This document shows, piece after piece, positions 43,367 to 52,379 of a stretch of 64,000 nt of DNA (the first letter of the stretch is position 1; the number at the start of each line of letters is the position of its first letter). Below the pieces are notes generated by a model, which was not told the DNA's origin, did not search any database, and was given only the letters and a program-made list of their open reading frames with translations. Location of the stretch: the NCBI RefSeq assembly GCF_007830615.1, contig NZ_VLLI01000002.1, forward strand, positions 248,001-312,000, given 5' to 3'. Source of the DNA: Mucilaginibacter frigoritolerans. Lineage in GTDB: Bacteria; Bacteroidota; Bacteroidia; Sphingobacteriales; Sphingobacteriaceae. Both the position numbers and the translations under genes were made by a program.

Positions 43367-44443
43367 TTATTTCTCCACAAACTCCACCTGAAACAATTTA
43401 TCCCATTTTTTACCGGTAAGGAATATTCTTTTTCCCTGGGCATCATAGGCTATACCATTTAACACATCGGCATTTAAATTTCTTTTGGCTTGCGGGTAAA
43501 GGTCCGTCATATCCATTTTTTCTAAAACAGCCCCGGTTTTTGGATCTATAACGATGATGTTATTGGTTTCGTAAACGTTGGCATAAATCTTCCCTTCAAT
43601 ATATTCCAGCTCGTTGATGTTGTTTACTGCTCCTTTATCATCATAAACATCAATAAAGCCTGTTTGACGGTAAGTGTCTTTATCTAAAAACCAGATGCGG
43701 TTGGTGCTATCATCCATGTATAACCTTTTGCCGTCAAAGCAAAGTCCCCAGCCTTCAACACCCACATTGTTGTTAAAGGTGTTGAGCAGTTTAAAGGTGT
43801 CTTTATCGTAAATGTAGCCTATCTTTTCTTTCCAGGTAAGCTGAACAATTTTATTGCCGATGATAGAAATCCCTTCTCCAAATACGGTAGGATCAACCAT
43901 GGTTTTTTGAAGCACTTTCCCGGTGTTCAAATTAACTTTCCTCAGGCTCGATTGGCCGATAGACAGATCAACACTTTTTCCCGGAGGCGATTGCGACTGG
44001 CCTCCTCCGCTTTCATATAAAAAGCCATCCTGATACAGCAAGCCTTCGGTATAGCAACTGGTATCATGCGGGAAAACCTTTATCGTTTTAAAAGTATACT
44101 CAACAGGTGCTTTTGAGGGCAACAATACAATATTGGTTGATATTTCCTGGTTCTTACCCTCACTGTAAACCCTTGCCGTAATTATGCGCGGACCAAGCGG
44201 CATAGAATCTGTTTTTAAGTTTAGGGCTGATGAATCTTTCATCGAACCCATTTTTACCGAGTCGACCAGATAAACTATAGAGTCCGGTTTAAAATCGGCT
44301 GCATAATGTGCTTTTACAGCAACCTGATCTCCGGCTTTATAATTGGTACCCGCTTCTGGACTTATGGTGATGTTTACCGGTGGTTGCTTACAGCCAATTG
44401 CTGTTACAAGTGCGGCTGCTAATAGTATGAATTTATATTTCAT
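43367..44443 (-). CDS. glutaminyl-peptide cyclotransferase, lipoprotein form
   Basis: From ATG 44443 the protein has 358 residues with a lipobox (TAIGC, C18). A short Ig-like N-terminal segment (residues about 20-115) precedes a five-blade beta-propeller typical of bacterial glutamine cyclotransferases: SCYTEGLLYQDGFLYESGG, QSSLRKVNLNTGKVL, NNVGVEGWGLCFDGKRLYM, INELEYIEGKIYANVYE and VLNGIAYDAQGKRIFLTGKKW. It forms N-terminal pyroglutamate on periplasmic peptides. It lies directly after yraN. Confidence 0.88.
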   Translation of the reverse strand: MKYKFILLAAALVTAIGCKQPPVNITISPEAGTNYKAGDQVAVKAHYAADFKPDSIVYLVDSVKMGSMKDSSALNLKTDSMPLGPRIITARVYSEGKNQEISTNIVLLPSKAPVEYTFKTIKVFPHDTSCYTEGLLYQDGFLYESGGGQSQSPPGKSVDLSIGQSSLRKVNLNTGKVLQKTMVDPTVFGEGISIIGNKIVQLTWKEKIGYIYDKDTFKLLNTFNNNVGVEGWGLCFDGKRLYMDDSTNRIWFLDKDTYRQTGFIDVYDDKGAVNNINELEYIEGKIYANVYETNNIIVIDPKTGAVLEKMDMTDLYPQAKRNLNADVLNGIAYDAQGKRIFLTGKKWDKLFQVEFVEK

Positions 44444-44451
44444 GTGATTTT

Positions 44452-44820
44452 TTACATGGTTGTAGGCCAAAACGCGTCCTCAATATGTTTTAGTATGTAA
44501 TTATTTTGATGGTCAAACAAAACGGATATAATATCAAACCGCACTTCTCCCTGGTGATTCATCAGGTAAATATATTCATCTGCTGCTTCTGCCAGTAATT
44601 TTTGTTTACGATTATCCACAAAATCTTCCGGTTCGCCAAAACGATTGCCTGTACGCGTCTTCACTTCGGTAAATATAATCACCTTGTTTTTATAAGCAAT
44701 CAGGTCAACCTCTAATTTACCGTGGGTCCAGTTCTCATCTAAAATCTCGTAACCGGCATTTTCCAGATGTGTTTTTGCTAATGTTTCGCCTTTACGGCCA
44801 AGGTCAAGGTGCCGGGCCAT
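44452..44820 (-). CDS. yraN: YraN family (UPF0102) protein
   Basis: The 122-residue protein matches YraN: LGRKGETLAKTHLENAGYEILDENW (residues about 6-30), then LEVDLIAYKNKVIIFTEVKTR, which has the Asp-x-n-Glu-x-Lys pattern of the restriction endonuclease-like fold, and RFDIISV. Its start overlaps the dnaG stop by one base (TAATG), so the two are translationally coupled. Function is unsettled, probably DNA-related. Confidence 0.93.
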   Translation of the reverse strand: MARHLDLGRKGETLAKTHLENAGYEILDENWTHGKLEVDLIAYKNKVIIFTEVKTRTGNRFGEPEDFVDNRKQKLLAEAADEYIYLMNHQGEVRFDIISVLFDHQNNYILKHIEDAFWPTTM

Positions 44821-46745
44821 TATTTTATAATTACGGAACCCAAATAATCAGAAATGGTTTTCTCCACCTTTTTCATCTGCATGTATTGATTAAGCAGAAT
44901 TTCCTGGTCGGCCTCGCCGGTAGTGGTTTGCAGCTCTTTGCGCAGGTTTTCCAATATCTTACCCACCTTTTGTTTTTTGAGATGGAAGATGGCTCCTAAA
45001 ATAGTGGCCTTCATATTAACCTGCTCATCATTTACCAATATGTTGTGCATTTCATACCAGTTTTCGCTCAGGGTATATTTGGTGGCTATTTGGGTTACGG
45101 TAAGGTCAACAATATCCTTTTCAGGATAATGGATAAAGTACTGTTCATCGGGCAATACGCCGTTTTCTACCTCGGCACGGTAAATCTCCACAAACTGCTT
45201 GCATATTGCAGTTTCAAAGTCAACGTCGCTTAATTCAGCAATCATAAAGGGACCAATATACGTATTAGCTATACCATCCCAATCTATTACCCTGTTGCCA
45301 TAAAGCAGTAGCAATCTTATAATTTCCCGCTCCTGGTTTGAATCATCTTTATTGCTTTTTAATACCGGGGGCTCTTCAAGCAAACTTTCATCAACAGGAA
45401 CTGCCGGTTTTGAAATTTGCTGCTGCGAATCTTTTTTGGCTTTAGCCATCCGCATTTTGTTCAATTCTGACAGCAGTGCGCGTTCATCTATCTGCAACAA
45501 ATAGCTGCATTCTTTTATAAATACCGATGCTTTAATAGAGTCAGGGATTTTGGCAACACTTTCCACAATCTCCCTGATTACCTCTGCTTTTTTTATCGGA
45601 TCATTACCGGCTTCTTTGAGCAGGATGTCGGTTTTATAAAGGATAAAATCCTTCTTATTATCCTCAATGTGTTTTTTGAAGCCGCTGGTGCCGAAGTTTC
45701 GCACGTAAGAGTCGGGGTCATGCCCATCAGGGAATAACACCACTTTCACATTCAGGCCTTCTTCCAAAATCATGTCCAGCCCGCGTAGCGATGCTTTTAT
45801 ACCCGCCGCATCCCCATCATACAAAATAGTAATGTTTTTGGTAAAACGACCAATGAGCCTGATCTGCTCAACGGTTAGCGATGTACCGGAAGAGGCTACC
45901 ACATTTTCAATACCTGCCTGGTGCACCGAAAGTACGTCGGCATATCCTTCCACCAAAAAGCAATTATCTTCTTCGCGGATAGCTTTTTTTGCAAAGTAAA
46001 GCCCGTAAAGGACATTTGATTTATGGTAGATCTCCGACTCGGGCGAGTTGACGTATTTGGGAACACTCTTATCGTTCTTCAGCGTTCGTCCGCCAAAGGC
46101 AATTACCCGGCCTGTAAAACTATGGATAGGGAACATTACCCTGCCACGGTAACGGTCATACAGCGAGCCATTATCCCGTTTTACGGATAGCCCGCTTTCT
46201 TCTAAAAACTGTTGCTGATAGCCTTCCTTTAATGCCTGGCTGGTAAAGGCCTCCCACTGATCGGGCGAGTAGCCCAATTCAAATTTCTTGATGGTTTCAT
46301 TGGTAAAGCCGCGTTCCTTAAAATAGCTGAGTCCTATATTTTTACCTTCTTCGGTTTCCAGCAGACTGTCGTGAAAAAACTTAGCCGCATAACCGGTAAC
46401 AATCATCAGGCTTTCGCGTCGGTTGTCTTCTTCGCGGTTTTCGGTGCTTTCAACCGTTTCTTCAACCTCAATACCGTATTTTTTGGCCAGCCATTTAAGC
46501 GCTTCGGGATAGGTAAATTTTTCCAGCTCCATTAAAAAGGTAACGGCCGAACCACCTTTACCCGATGAAAAATCTTTAAAGATCCCTTTTGCAGGCGAAA
46601 CCGTAAACGACGGTGTGCGTTCATTGGCAAAGGGCGAAAGGCCCACATAATTGGCCCCGCGCTTTTTTAATTGCACAAACTCCCCAATCACCTCAACAAT
46701 GTCGGTGGCTTCCATTATACGGTCTATGGTGGGTTTGGTAATCAT
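44820..46745 (-). CDS. dnaG: DNA primase, without zinc-binding residues
   Basis: The 641-residue protein is a full DnaG. The N-terminal domain keeps the motif frame NYVGLSPFANERTPSFTVSP and IFKDFSSGKGG, but the CHC2 zinc ligands are S37, A40, D58 and S61 instead of Cys, His, Cys, Cys. The Toprim region is intact (FLVEGYADVLSVHQAG; TILYDGDAAGIKASLRG; HDPDSYVR). The C-terminal DnaB-interacting helical part (residues about 500-641) is present. It primes replication. yraN overlaps its stop codon. Confidence 0.95.
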   Translation of the reverse strand: MITKPTIDRIMEATDIVEVIGEFVQLKKRGANYVGLSPFANERTPSFTVSPAKGIFKDFSSGKGGSAVTFLMELEKFTYPEALKWLAKKYGIEVEETVESTENREEDNRRESLMIVTGYAAKFFHDSLLETEEGKNIGLSYFKERGFTNETIKKFELGYSPDQWEAFTSQALKEGYQQQFLEESGLSVKRDNGSLYDRYRGRVMFPIHSFTGRVIAFGGRTLKNDKSVPKYVNSPESEIYHKSNVLYGLYFAKKAIREEDNCFLVEGYADVLSVHQAGIENVVASSGTSLTVEQIRLIGRFTKNITILYDGDAAGIKASLRGLDMILEEGLNVKVVLFPDGHDPDSYVRNFGTSGFKKHIEDNKKDFILYKTDILLKEAGNDPIKKAEVIREIVESVAKIPDSIKASVFIKECSYLLQIDERALLSELNKMRMAKAKKDSQQQISKPAVPVDESLLEEPPVLKSNKDDSNQEREIIRLLLLYGNRVIDWDGIANTYIGPFMIAELSDVDFETAICKQFVEIYRAEVENGVLPDEQYFIHYPEKDIVDLTVTQIATKYTLSENWYEMHNILVNDEQVNMKATILGAIFHLKKQKVGKILENLRKELQTTTGEADQEILLNQYMQMKKVEKTISDYLGSVIIK

Positions 46746-46789
46746 TTTTCGGGGCGCGAAGTTACGGCAAATTTACTTAATCATTCCAT

Positions 46790-46966
46790 TTAATCCGGCG
46801 ACGGAATATGAAAATGACGATTCTCATAATCCATCACTATTGATAATAACAATTCTAATTCATCTGATTCTGGCGTACCTTGTTCAGCATGGAATATTTC
46901 TATTGTTCGTTTAAGAGCGATGTTATATTCTTCATCGCTTTTTAAAGTTTTCCATAAGTCATTCAT
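46790..46966 (-). CDS. 58-residue HigA-like antitoxin N-terminal fragment
   Basis: The minus-strand frame from ATG 46966 to TAA 46790 gives MNDLWKTLKSDEEYNIALKR, followed by EIFHAEQGTPESDELELLLS and ending HFHIPSPD. This is the N-terminal domain of HigA-type antitoxins (family form: lktEEdYeaAL...pGTPEgDELELL...HYpIppPDP), without the C-terminal helix-turn-helix. No HigB-like toxin is seen nearby. It lies 44 bp upstream of dnaG. It may be a remnant or an independent small protein. Confidence 0.7.
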   Translation of the reverse strand: MNDLWKTLKSDEEYNIALKRTIEIFHAEQGTPESDELELLLSIVMDYENRHFHIPSPD

Positions 46967-47100
46967 ATTGTTCCGCCTTAATATCTATAATAATATCACA
47001 AATGTAAAGCAATTGTATTGAGCCTTATTCCGAAAGGTTAATTTACAATTTTATTTGATTGTTCTTACTTAAAACCCCAGATTCGCAGAGAGTTTAAATC

Positions 47101-47544
47101 TTATTTAAGATTTCCTACCACAGGAAACTCTTTTATAATCGCATCCAAACCTCTAACCATTTGTTTGATGTAAGTTTGATCAAACGTCATCCAAAATGTT
47201 AAATAACTTGCATTGACACCAGGAGCATCACAAGCCTTTACATCTACATTAAAATGGCCAAAACCATCCCCTTTGATTTTCATTTCTAAATAGCCCTCCA
47301 AATCATAGAAATACGCCGAGCCTGAAAGATTATCATACAATGCATTAAATTCATTTCTGAATCTTAAAAAATCAACAGACATGAAGTCAGCAATATATTC
47401 CCCAGAAAAAGCACCTCCTTTAATAAAGACTTTTGTTTTGATCCAATTTTTATCCCAATCCAAATTAGAGTCATATCGCAAGTACTCTAAGGGTTCAATT
47501 CTAACAATGTCTCCCGATTCAGAAAGCTCAAAACATTCTTCCAT
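47101..47544 (-). CDS. WapI-like immunity protein (orphan)
   Basis: The 147-residue protein resembles WapI-family immunity proteins of polymorphic toxin systems. The shared pattern is W-D-x-N-W (WDKNW), FSGEYIADFMSVDFLRFRNEFNALYDNLSGSAYF (residues about 47-80), DLEGYLEMKIKGDGFGHFNV, and FDQTYIKQMVRGLDAII. The match is by motif memory. No toxin gene with Rhs/WapA repeats is in the window. A toxin neighbourhood is therefore inferred to be lost or elsewhere; the gene may be an orphan immunity gene gained by transfer. Confidence 0.6.
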   Translation of the reverse strand: MEECFELSESGDIVRIEPLEYLRYDSNLDWDKNWIKTKVFIKGGAFSGEYIADFMSVDFLRFRNEFNALYDNLSGSAYFYDLEGYLEMKIKGDGFGHFNVDVKACDAPGVNASYLTFWMTFDQTYIKQMVRGLDAIIKEFPVVGNLK

Positions 47545-47558
47545 GGTAATCTGTATAA

Positions 47559-48431
47559 TTAAATTAATTTGCCATTGCTTGATTGATTCCGAGACCTTAA
47601 AAACGTTATTGCAATTCCCGCTAAAACAATTACACTGCCTATGATCTCTTTCAGTTCCAAACGCTCATTCAGAAACAAAATGGCCCAAAAGCCTGCAATA
47701 ACCGTTTGACCCAACAAGGCAATAGATACTTTGGTCGATTCTAAAAACCGCAGCGAATGGTTAATGGTTATCCAGCCCACCAACTGGCAAACAATGCCCA
47801 TGCCTAAAAAGTTTAACCAGGTAGGCAACGTAAAGTTGATGACGTTGTTTTGCTGTACAGCACATATCAGCAGCAGGTAAATACTTGCCGCAAGCATATT
47901 ATAAAACATAAAAGAAAGCGTGCTTATTTTTTGCAATACGCCCTTGGTAATTAAAATATAAACAGCATATAAGAAACTGGCCAGCAGCGCCAGCAAGATG
48001 CCTATATTAAATTTTAGGGCGATGATATTCTGATAGCCCACTAAAATTACCATCCCGGCAATAGCCACAAAAGTGCCTATCCAGAATAATTTGCCAGAGC
48101 GTTTTTTAAATAGCAGGTAACCTATTAAACCAACCCAAACCGGTGCCAGGTTGGCTAACAGGGTTGATACCGTTGCCGAAATTTTCATAAGCGACAAATT
48201 CCACACCGCAATGTCCGACCCGAAAACCACACCGCCGACAATAGCGATGATGAGCTCTTTTCGGCCTATTTTAAGATTTCCCTTAACAATGCAATAAGGT
48301 GCCAGACAAACCCAGGCTATAAAAATGCGGTAAAAACCCGATGTAATAGGAGGTACCCCCGCAAGCTTTACAAAAATGGGCGAAAAGGAAATACACAGGA
48401 TGCCAATTGCGAGGCTTACTTTAGGGTTCAT
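47559..48431 (-). CDS. EamA/DMT family transporter
   Basis: The 290-residue protein has about ten hydrophobic segments in two EamA repeats: GILCISFSPIFVKLAGVPPITSGFYRIFIAW opens the first, and FNIGILLALLASFLYAVYILITKGVL opens the second. It resembles drug/metabolite exporters of the RhaT/YdcZ-like branch. The substrate is unknown. It is divergent from asnS and its stop lies 14 bp from the WapI-like start. Confidence 0.88.
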   Translation of the reverse strand: MNPKVSLAIGILCISFSPIFVKLAGVPPITSGFYRIFIAWVCLAPYCIVKGNLKIGRKELIIAIVGGVVFGSDIAVWNLSLMKISATVSTLLANLAPVWVGLIGYLLFKKRSGKLFWIGTFVAIAGMVILVGYQNIIALKFNIGILLALLASFLYAVYILITKGVLQKISTLSFMFYNMLAASIYLLLICAVQQNNVINFTLPTWLNFLGMGIVCQLVGWITINHSLRFLESTKVSIALLGQTVIAGFWAILFLNERLELKEIIGSVIVLAGIAITFLRSRNQSSNGKLI

Positions 48432-48592
48432 TTGAACAAACTTAATAAATCAATGTCTGAACCGGAATTTTTAGAATTAATAAATTACCAAAATTTCCCT
48501 TGCAGAGTCGCTAATTAGTACAAGTGTCCCATTTTCATTCTGTTCATTGCGTAATTCTATAAATTCGAGTTCAGACAATCACTCAATAATCG

Positions 48593-48600
48593 TATTTTTG
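48593..48600 (+). promoter_or_regulatory. -7 box TATTTTTG of asnS
   Basis: TATTTTTG fits TAnnTTTG and lies 20 bp before ATG 48621. The -33 element is weak. Confidence 0.5.
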
Positions 48601-48620
48601 CTCCTCAAAATTTAATTTAT

Positions 48621-50057
48621 ATGAGCCAGCGCACAAAGATCAAAGCACTACTGGAAAGCGAACAAACAGGTATTGATGTTACAGTTAAAGGATGGGTACG
48701 GGCATTCCGTCAAAATCGTTTTATTGCTTTGAATGATGGCTCAACTAATAATAACATCCAAATTGTTGTTGATTTTGAAAACACCGATCCTGCACTGCTT
48801 AAACGAATTACTTTTGGCGCAGCAATTAGTGTTAGCGGAGAGTTGATTCCTTCTTTAGGACAAGGACAGAAGTTTGAAGTTATAGCCAAAGAAATTGAAA
48901 TACTGGGTGATTGCGATCCGGAAGAGTTTCCTTTGCAACCCAAAAGGCAAACCCTGGAGTTTCTGCGCGAAAAAGCGCACCTGCGTTTCCGCACCAATAC
49001 TTTCGGGGCAATATTCCGTGTGCGTAACAGCCTGGCATTTGCGGTACACCTATTTTTCCAGGAGCGCGGTTTTGTTTACCTGCATACACCTATCATCACC
49101 GCATCAGATGCGGAGGGTGCGGGCGAAACTTTCCACGTAACTAATTTCGATTTGGCTAATCCGCCAAAAACAGAAAATGGGGAAATTGATTTTAAAGAAG
49201 ACTTTTTTGGGAAAGCAACCAACCTAACCGTTTCCGGGCAGCTGGAAGGCGAGCTTGGCGCGATGGCCTTGAGCGATATTTATACCTTCGGACCAACATT
49301 TCGCGCCGAAAACTCCAACACCACCCGTCACCTGGCGGAGTTTTGGATGATAGAGCCGGAAGTAGCCTTTAATAATCTGGATGACAACATGGACCTTGCC
49401 GAGGACATGCTGAAATATGTGATCAAATACGCTTTGGATAAAAACGCCGAGGATATCGAGTTTTTAACCCAACGTCTGCTGGAAGAAGAAAAACAAAAAC
49501 CACAACAGGAACGCTCAGAAATGAGTCTGCTTGAAAAACTACAGTTCTGTTTGGATAATGACTTTGAACGCCTTACTTATACTGAGGCCATTGAAATTTT
49601 AAAAGAATCGACCCCGAATAAGAAAAAGAAATTCCAATATCCTGTTGAAGGCTGGGGAACCGACCTGCAATCAGAGCATGAGCGTTACCTGGTTGAAAAA
49701 CACTTTAAGAAACCGGTTATCCTTACGGATTATCCGAAAGAGATTAAAGCATTTTACATGCGCCAGAACGACGACGGACAAACCGTTCGCGCCATGGACA
49801 TCCTGTTCCCAGGCATTGGTGAAATTGTTGGCGGCTCACAACGTGAAGAGCGTTTGGAAAAACTGGAACAACGTATGGACGAAATGGGCATCCCTAAAGA
49901 TGAACTTTGGTGGTACCTGGATACCCGCCGTTTTGGTGCTTGTCCACACGCTGGTTTTGGTTTGGGCTTTGAGCGTCTGGTACTGTTTGTTACCGGCATG
50001 GGCAATATCCGCGATGTAATTCCTTTCCCAAGATATCCGAAGAACGCTGAATTTTAA
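48621..50057 (+). CDS. asnS: asparaginyl-tRNA synthetase
   Basis: The 478-residue class II synthetase has an N-terminal OB-fold for anticodon binding ([20 protein letters not shown], residues about 18-40), motif 2 in [27 protein letters not shown] and motif 3 in [48 protein letters not shown] is a family-specific stretch. It charges tRNA-Asn with asparagine. It is single, with an SRPBCC gene 102 bp downstream. Confidence 0.97.
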   Translation: MSQRTKIKALLESEQTGIDVTVKGWVRAFRQNRFIALNDGSTNNNIQIVVDFENTDPALLKRITFGAAISVSGELIPSLGQGQKFEVIAKEIEILGDCDPEEFPLQPKRQTLEFLREKAHLRFRTNTFGAIFRVRNSLAFAVHLFFQERGFVYLHTPIITASDAEGAGETFHVTNFDLANPPKTENGEIDFKEDFFGKATNLTVSGQLEGELGAMALSDIYTFGPTFRAENSNTTRHLAEFWMIEPEVAFNNLDDNMDLAEDMLKYVIKYALDKNAEDIEFLTQRLLEEEKQKPQQERSEMSLLEKLQFCLDNDFERLTYTEAIEILKESTPNKKKKFQYPVEGWGTDLQSEHERYLVEKHFKKPVILTDYPKEIKAFYMRQNDDGQTVRAMDILFPGIGEIVGGSQREERLEKLEQRMDEMGIPKDELWWYLDTRRFGACPHAGFGLGFERLVLFVTGMGNIRDVIPFPRYPKNAEF

Positions 50058-50159
50058 TCGCTGATTTAGTTTGATTTTTTTGATTACGCTGATATTCCAT
50101 ATCTGGTTTAACCTTAAAAAATCTGTGAAATCAAAAAAATCTTTTAAAATCTGCGATCC

Positions 50160-50621
50160 ATGACCCAAATAGAACTCACTACCCATATCAATGCACCAAT
50201 AGAACGGTGTTTTGATATGGCGAGGAGTATTGACCTGCACCTTATCTCAACCCAACAAACCCGCGAACAAGCTATTGCGGGCCGCACCAGCGGCTTAATT
50301 GAGCTGGGCGAAACGGTTACCTGGCGGGCCAGACATTTCGGCATCTGGCAGACGCTTACCTCCAAAGTAACGGAGTTTAACTATCCTTATTCCTTTACAG
50401 ATGAAATGGTGAGCGGAGCCTTCAAGCGTTTCCGGCATGAGCATATTTTCATACCTATAAATAGCCAAACAGTAATGCGGGATGTCTTTATTTTTGAATC
50501 TCCTTGCGGAATAATAGGCGAGTGGGCAAATTATCTTTTCCTGGGCAGGTATATGAACAATCTATTGGAGAAAAGGAATAGGGTGATAAAGGAAACGGCA
50601 GAGGGAAATCAGGTTGAATAA
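50160..50621 (+). CDS. SRPBCC-fold protein
   Basis: The 153-residue protein fits the START/Bet v 1-like SRPBCC family: IELTTHINAPIERCFDMARSIDLHLISTQQT (residues about 3-33), SGLIELGETVTWRARHFG, and the C-terminal helix NYLFLGRYMNNLLEKRNRVIKETA. It resembles ligand-binding cyclase/dehydrase-like proteins. Its ligand is unknown. It follows asnS but probably has its own message. Confidence 0.88.
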   Translation: MTQIELTTHINAPIERCFDMARSIDLHLISTQQTREQAIAGRTSGLIELGETVTWRARHFGIWQTLTSKVTEFNYPYSFTDEMVSGAFKRFRHEHIFIPINSQTVMRDVFIFESPCGIIGEWANYLFLGRYMNNLLEKRNRVIKETAEGNQVE

Positions 50622-50629
50622 GTAAGCAG

Positions 50630-51556
50630 CTACTCTTTCTTATAATCCTTATGCACAATTAAAAAGCTGGCGCGTTCTGTTTTGTGAAGAGGGACATCCC
50701 AGTTGCCCTGGTAGGTAATTTTGGTTGGCAACAGCTCGCCGTCAAATTCGCCCAGTTCAATATTCATTTGTACATCAAAGCTGAATATCCAGTTGCTGTA
50801 CTTCATATCTACGTAGCGCCCTAGTATTTTAAAGGTGCGGGCATCAAATATGGTGTTCATCTCCTTAATTACCACATCATTATCGGCTATGCTGGGTTTT
50901 CTTACCACCCTGAAACGGTAAACCGGGATAGTATCCAGGTATTTACCCCGTGCAAACTGGTAAAAGTAATACTCCTGCATATCTTTAGAGAAAATTTCAG
51001 ATTTACTGCTGATAAAAGGAATCCCGGTTACTTTATGTCCCGGGCGAAATATCAGCGTCTTTAGCTTATCCTTATAACTTTCGTTTTTGCCACCTTTACC
51101 ATCAAGCGAAGGTCCTTCGGCGAAATCAGAGTTGTAGGCATTGCCAAAAATATAGTCGAACATCTCTACCGTATACAACTGGTATTTGCCATTGCTTTTA
51201 TACAGGTTGCCGCTGTCTTTTTTAACCAGATATTCCGTAATGTGCTTGCCACCAATATCGCTGTGTTTTATTTTACGATAGATCTTACCATCAACCTTAT
51301 TGTTTTTGTTGTAGGTATAAATGCGGTTCTCGGCAATAAAGCTATATTTTTTCATATTGCGGAAAGCCTTGTAAAAGCCAGTATCCGCTAAAACGGCATC
51401 AATAAAATCCTGTGCATTTAAATGGTGGGAGCGGATATTCACCGCTGAATCAATAACTATGGTGCGGATGGTATCCGGGTTAAAGCGTTTGATCTGCTGC
51501 GAAAAGGAGCTAAAAGCTAAAAGGAGAAAGCTAAAAGCAAGGAGAAGTTTTTTCAT
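50630..51556 (-). CDS. conserved hypothetical exported protein
   Basis: The 308-residue protein has a signal peptide with an internal repeat (LLLAFSFLLLAFSSFSQ), reflecting a near tandem duplication in the DNA (AAAAGCTAAAAGGAG-like). The mature part has no domain I recognise; it is beta-rich (YYFYQFARGKYLDTIPVYRFRVVRKP; FSFDVQMNIELGEFDGELLPTKITYQG). It could be an outer-membrane-linked or periplasmic protein. It ends 8 bp from the SRPBCC gene in convergent orientation. Confidence 0.7.
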   Translation of the reverse strand: MKKLLLAFSFLLLAFSSFSQQIKRFNPDTIRTIVIDSAVNIRSHHLNAQDFIDAVLADTGFYKAFRNMKKYSFIAENRIYTYNKNNKVDGKIYRKIKHSDIGGKHITEYLVKKDSGNLYKSNGKYQLYTVEMFDYIFGNAYNSDFAEGPSLDGKGGKNESYKDKLKTLIFRPGHKVTGIPFISSKSEIFSKDMQEYYFYQFARGKYLDTIPVYRFRVVRKPSIADNDVVIKEMNTIFDARTFKILGRYVDMKYSNWIFSFDVQMNIELGEFDGELLPTKITYQGNWDVPLHKTERASFLIVHKDYKKE

Positions 51557-51595
51557 TTAATGGCATTAGGGTTGTTTTCTTGTTTACTGCGGCTA

Positions 51596-52303
51596 TTATA
51601 TCAAACTTAGTCCGCCATCAACAGCAATAACTTGCCCGGTAATGTATGTGTTTTCAATAAGTGTAGCAATCAAACCGGCAACATCATCCGGTTCACCAAT
51701 TCTTCCTAATGGAATGGTTTCGTTATACTGGCTAAATGTTTCCTGCTTTCTTTCTGGAGGCAAAAAATCCCACCAGGTGGTATTGATAACTCCGGGCGCT
51801 ACGGCATTTATTCTTAATGGCTTTAGTTCTTTAGCCAGGGTTGGCACCATAATTTCAATTGCGCCATTAATTGCACCCAACCCTGCGGTTCCGATAGCTT
51901 TGGAACGTGAACTGATAGATGTAATAAACGTTATACTTCCCTTTGTGGCTATGTAAGGCAATACGGCCTGGGCAACTTGCAATTGCGGAAAAAACTTTCC
52001 TTCAAAACCCTGCCGCAAATCATTCAGGTTTAATTCGCTAAAACGGCCAATGCCTTTTCCCCCGCTAAGGGCAACAACCAAATGGTCAATCCGGCCAATC
52101 TCTGCTATGCTTTGTTTAAGCGTCTCGCTGTCGGTAGCATCAACACTTTTACCCCTTGCATTGGAGCCAAGCTCCTGTAGCGCCTGGTTAAGCTTTTCAA
52201 TATCTCTGCCTAAAATAATTACGCTAAAGCCCCTGGCTATTAATAATTTTGCTGTTGCAAAGCCCATTCCCGAAGTTCCACCTGCAATTACTACATTTTG
52301 CAT
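51596..52303 (-). CDS. short-chain dehydrogenase/reductase
   Basis: The 235-residue protein starts MQNVVIAGGTSGMGFATAKL with the cofactor motif, has VALSGGKG in place of NNAG, SSRSKAIGTAGLGAINGAIE where the catalytic region lies, and the typical end INAVAPGVINTTWW and GQVIAVDGG. The catalytic Tyr-x3-Lys appears to be replaced (GLGAINGA), so it may be a non-classical or inactive SDR. Substrate unknown. Confidence 0.85.
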   Translation of the reverse strand: MQNVVIAGGTSGMGFATAKLLIARGFSVIILGRDIEKLNQALQELGSNARGKSVDATDSETLKQSIAEIGRIDHLVVALSGGKGIGRFSELNLNDLRQGFEGKFFPQLQVAQAVLPYIATKGSITFITSISSRSKAIGTAGLGAINGAIEIMVPTLAKELKPLRINAVAPGVINTTWWDFLPPERKQETFSQYNETIPLGRIGEPDDVAGLIATLIENTYITGQVIAVDGGLSLI

Positions 52304-52379
52304 AAATCGTGTTAGCTTTATTAAATACTGGCCTATTCTTTAATATTTACCGATTTTTTGCTGAAGTTTCCTTCCAAAA

